Shown here: piece after piece, positions 60,518 through 64,000 of the stretch
Layout: the number at the start of each line of letters is the position of its first letter
Position numbering within the stretch: the first letter of the stretch is position 1
Assembly: GCA_029379385.1 (NCBI GenBank)
Contig: CM055612.1
Location: 1,674,001-1,738,000 of the forward strand
Length of the DNA: 64,000 nucleotides
From: Quillaja saponaria
Lineage: Eukaryota; Streptophyta; Magnoliopsida; Fabales; Quillajaceae
Direction: 5' to 3'
Notes under the pieces: model-generated
What the model saw: only the letters and a program-made list of their open reading frames with translations
Told to the model about the DNA's origin: nothing
Database searches by the model: none
Program-made: the position numbers and the translations under genes

Positions 60518-63500
60518 ATGACTGACATCCTTCAAGTAATTCAGACGAAGCCCTTTGCCACCTCTGTTTCTCTGGGTGGTTTCTCTTTGTTGTTGTTCCT
60601 CTTCTTCATTAGAGGGCTGAACAGATCTTTGAAGAAGAAAAATCCTACACTTCCACCTGTACCCGGTATTGCAGTATTATGGTTTTGTTTCCAACACAAA
60701 TCCTGATATTGGCTAAAATTTCAATTCTTTTGAAATGAATCTTCTGTTTTTACCTTCTTTATACTATTTTTATTTGCTCATTGGGGAATTGGGTGGTGCA
60801 GAGGTTCCAGGGTTACCATTGATAGGGAATTTGCTGCAACTGAAGGAGAAGAAACCCCATAAGACGTTCAAACAGTGGGCTGAAATTCATGGGCCAATCT
60901 ACTCCATCAGAACTGGTGCTTCCACCATCATTGTTCTCAATTCCGCAGATGCTGCCAAGGAGGTGAGTACATTATTAATCCTTACGCTGTTGTCTGTTCA
61001 CAATTCTGACAATGTGTATTTTCAATTTGTCAATTAATGGCATTCTATCATTTTCGTTTTTCTGCAATGCTGTACTCTAGCGCTTCATTTTCATGCCTCA
61101 ACTCCATCGATGGCATACTGTATGAGACCCTTTAGCCTTTTTTTTCTTTATTTGGTACTGCTCGAAATCGGCACCTAAAAGTGAGGCGGAACAAGTATCA
61201 ACAGCTTGAGCTAAGCTCTTCGTGCCAAGATTTAATGATTTAAAATAAGTTTTTTTATTAGCTTTTTTGATAAGGTACCTTTCTTGGAAGTATTATTACA
61301 ATTGATGAAGTGATTAATACTCAACGGTTTCCTTAGGCAGTTGTCTAATAGAACTCATGTTCTTGTTCAAGTCATTTTCATTCTTTTCAAAACGCAGGGT
61401 ACTTTTTCCCCTATACTTAGCTAGATTTTCCATGGCCAAGAGATAAAAGAGAAAAAAAAACGTGCTAGAATTTCATAGACTGGAATCAGTCCTATAAGCC
61501 TAAATGCTTAATCTAGCATTCAAGCAAAAACGCAGCTGGAATGGGGAGCCTCCTCAACCCATACGGTTTATTAATGACACACGAGCATCTTCAGACAGAA
61601 GCATGTTACATTACTATTCTAATATTATTGGTATATGCCAATGGATCTTGCAAGCAAACAAAGATTTTCATGCATTGGCTGTGTTCTGGGAAGAGCACAA
61701 AAAAAGACTTTACTAGTAGTACAAGTTGAAATTCCTGTTCCTTTGTTTTTATTTTCGACAGCTAGCAGAGTAGAGACTTACAATGAGCTATGTCGTGTTT
61801 TAGTTTTAAACTTGGGTCATTATGTTATTGTTCAGTATCGGGACTCGTCACATTTATATGAGGTGGGAGTAAACAATTAATGTCTGCATATCATTCCTTT
61901 TTTTCCCTTTTACCGTGATATTCAAAGTTAATTGGCATCTAAACTTGATAACTTCTAATGTTGTTGCAGGCAATGGTGACTAGATATTCATCCATTTCAA
62001 CAAAGAAGCTTACATATCCACTGAAGATTCTGACTTCGGATAAATGTATTGTTGCCATGAGTGACTACAATGAGTTTCACAAAATGGTTAAAAGATATAT
62101 CCTAACAAATGTTCTGGGAGCAAATGCTCAGGTTGGTCAAATATACTAGTGAAGACAAATCATTTTTGTTGTCAAAGTAACTGATCTTATGTCTCTTTTT
62201 TTTTTTTTTTAACATCCAGAAGAGACACCGTTGTCACAGAGAAGCCATGATAGAAAATGTTTCAAGGAGATTGCACACACATGTGAATACCTCTCCTAAT
62301 CAGGCTGTAAATTTTAGGAAAGCATTCGAATCTGAACTTTTTGGAGTAGCACTGAAGCAAGTGAGTATCTTTTTAAATGGAAATGCATACTTCTAAATAA
62401 TGTAGAATAAAAATGCTAGAGCACTTGAATTAAATTCGCAGGCTCTGGGACATGATGTCAAATCCATTTACGTGGAGGAGCTAGGGAGTACTTTATCAAG
62501 AGAGGAGATGTTCAAAATTCTGGTGATTGACATGATGGAGGGTGCAATTGAGGTGGACTGGAGAGATTTTTTCCCTTACCTGAAATGGATTCCAAATAAG
62601 AGCGTGGAAATGAAAATCCAGCAAATGAGTTTCCGAAGAAAAGCAGTGATGAGTGCACTGATCAACGAGCAGAAGAAGAGAATAGCTTCAGGAGAGGTAG
62701 TGTGCTGTGCAATTTCAAATCTCGAATGAAGACTCTTGATGGCTATTGACATAATCTGTGCTTGTGCTGAACATGTAACAGGAATTGAATTGTTATATTG
62801 ACTATTTGTTAAGTGAAGCAAAAGAACTAACTGATGAACAAATTATTATGTTACTCTGGGAGACGATCATTGAGACATCAGATACTACAGTGGTCACAGC
62901 AGAATGGGCCATGTATGAACTTGCTAAAGACCAAAACCAACAGGTTGTGTCATTTGGTTATTTCTCTCATTCATCTTAGTACTGTATGTCACTAATCCCT
63001 CTCTACCATTAGTAATCCAGGATCGACTCTATCAGGAACTCCAAAGTATTTGTGAATGCGAGAAGATTACAGAGGAAAACTTGCCTCAGCTGCCATACTT
63101 AGGAGCTGTCTTCCATGAAACTTTGAGAAAGCATAGCCCAATTCCCGTAGTGCCATTGCGTTATGCTCATGAAGACACCCAAATAGGAGGGTATCACATT
63201 CATGCTGGAAGCCAGGTTGTTTGATATTATCAGCTTAATTTGTTATCATTTACTGTAAGTAGGATTGCCAGTTTTAACGTGAAATTGTTGCACAGATTGC
63301 TATAAATATATATGGATGTAACATGGACAAGAAGCAGTGGGAAAACCCTGAAGAATGGAAGCCCGAGAGGTTTCTGGATGAGAAGTATGATCCCATCGAT
63401 TTGTACAAGACAATGGCTTTTGGAGCTGGAAAGAGGGTATGTACGGGTTCTCTTCAGGCAATGTTAATAGCTTGCACGGCAATTGGAAGATTGATTCAGG

Positions 63501-63619
63501 AGTTTGAATGGAAGCTGAAAGAAGGGGAAGAAGAAGAAGTGGATACAGTAGGCCTCACCACCCATAAGCTCCATCCCCTACAAGCAATACTCAAGCCAAG
63601 AGATCAAGAGGCAAGATAG
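60518..63619 (+). CDS. KO: ent-Kaurene oxidase (CYP701A), intact
   Basis: P450 that converts ent-kaurene to ent-kaurenoic acid in three oxidations, the bridge from plastid to ER in gibberellin synthesis; located at the plastid outer envelope/ER. Exons 60518-60665, 60802-60962, 61970-62131, 62220-62360, 62442-62696, 62782-62943, 63021-63215 and 63296-63619, all GT-AG, 515 residues (Arabidopsis KO about 509). Seen: anchor [12 protein letters not shown] (about 22-33), basic SLKKK, hinge [50 protein letters not shown]-helix ETSDTT (320-325), ExxR ETLR (376-379), WKPERF, haem loop [10 protein letters not shown] with Cys457. Odd: HIHAGSQ where most KOs have HVPAGSE, and T for A after the cysteine. 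It is the only fully open copy of seven. CYP701A activity can also extend to other labdane-related diterpenes, so a specialised role is not excluded. Confidence 0.96.
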
Positions 63620-64000
63620 ATGGATTCTAAAGATTTGATCTCAGGCATTTCAACCTGTAAGCCATGTTCATAGAGGTTCTATTCCATATAAAACAGAGCT
63701 TCATGAGCATAGGTTTTATTTTCTAAAATAGGTTGTATTCTCTGTTTTTTGAAGTGGGTGTCTCTTTCTATAATGCATCTGATTGTATTCTAAACCTAAG
63801 TTTAAGCATCCTATCCTTTGGGTAATTAATTGCCCAGAAATCTGGTCGTTTTCCAATATATTTGGTCCCCTCAAATGAACTTTACATTTTTGGGCTTTTG
63901 ATTTGAGTTGTAATACTGACAGAGTTATGATCTGTTAATGTGGTGTAGGCCCAATTGTAAATGAAGGAGATTGTTAATGAGTCGTTAGACACCTCCTAAG
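63620..64000. other. 3' flank of the intact KO gene
   Basis: Matches the flanks after copies B, C1 and C2 (GCCATGTTCATAGAGGTTCTATTCC and GGTAATT...TGCCCAGAA words); no gene before the window ends. Another module could follow to the right. Confidence 0.6.

Noticed and set aside
61504..61880. ORFs in intron 2 of the intact KO gene
   Set aside because: Matching intron sequences in copies B and C1 do not keep the frames; no domain.
1..63619. The window as a CYP82 + CYP701A diterpenoid biosynthetic gene cluster
   Set aside because: The two P450 arrays are more than 24 kb apart with unrelated genes (KAN4, TMEM147, REM, LRX) between them. No terpene synthase, transferase or dehydrogenase is present. 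Two independent tandem arrays is the simpler reading.

Overview
This is nuclear DNA of a eudicot plant. The genes have GT-AG introns, the spacers are AT-rich, transposon remnants are present, and the families are plant ones: CYP82 and CYP701 cytochromes P450, KANADI, REM/B3 and a leucine-rich-repeat extensin. The sequence alone does not name the species.

Region 1 (1-8.5 kb, minus strand) is a CYP82 tandem array. It holds one copy running off the left edge, one pseudogene, one deletion-fused fragment, one intact gene (4505-6295) and one copy broken by a single nonsense codon. Region 2 (8.5-29 kb) is mostly single-copy: a KANADI4/ATS-type GARP regulator (minus), a TMEM147 homologue (plus), a two-B3-domain REM gene (minus, one frameshift), an orphan ent-kaurene oxidase last-exon fragment, and a pollen-type LRR-extensin gene (plus, one 1-nt frameshift in the proline-rich tail). 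A 5'-truncated LINE with a poly-A tail lies at 29.7-31.4 kb.

Region 3 (32.8-63.6 kb, plus strand) is a tandem array of CYP701A (ent-kaurene oxidase, KO) genes built from repeated two-gene modules. The first gene of each module ('short-anchor' copies at 32829, 43091 and 56276) has lost the hydrophobic core of its N-terminal anchor, carries a doubled linker motif and lacks intron 6 exactly. The second gene ('anchored' copies at 36538, 46376 and 60518) keeps the ordinary layout. A 3.49-kb tandem duplication made one more partial copy (51131). Only the last copy (60518-63619, 515 codons) is fully open. The other six carry frameshifts, deletions, transposon insertions or, in three of them, replacement of the haem-binding cysteine by glycine.

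Mobile DNA is layered on this array. Two related terminal-inverted-repeat elements sit in one pseudogene. A hairpin-rich long-TIR element has picked up a piece of KO exon 3. A long-TIR MULE-like element has a perfect 9-bp target duplication. KO normally makes ent-kaurenoic acid for gibberellin synthesis, so the window shows expansion, structural drift and decay of a hormone-pathway gene around one surviving copy. All homology statements were made by eye.
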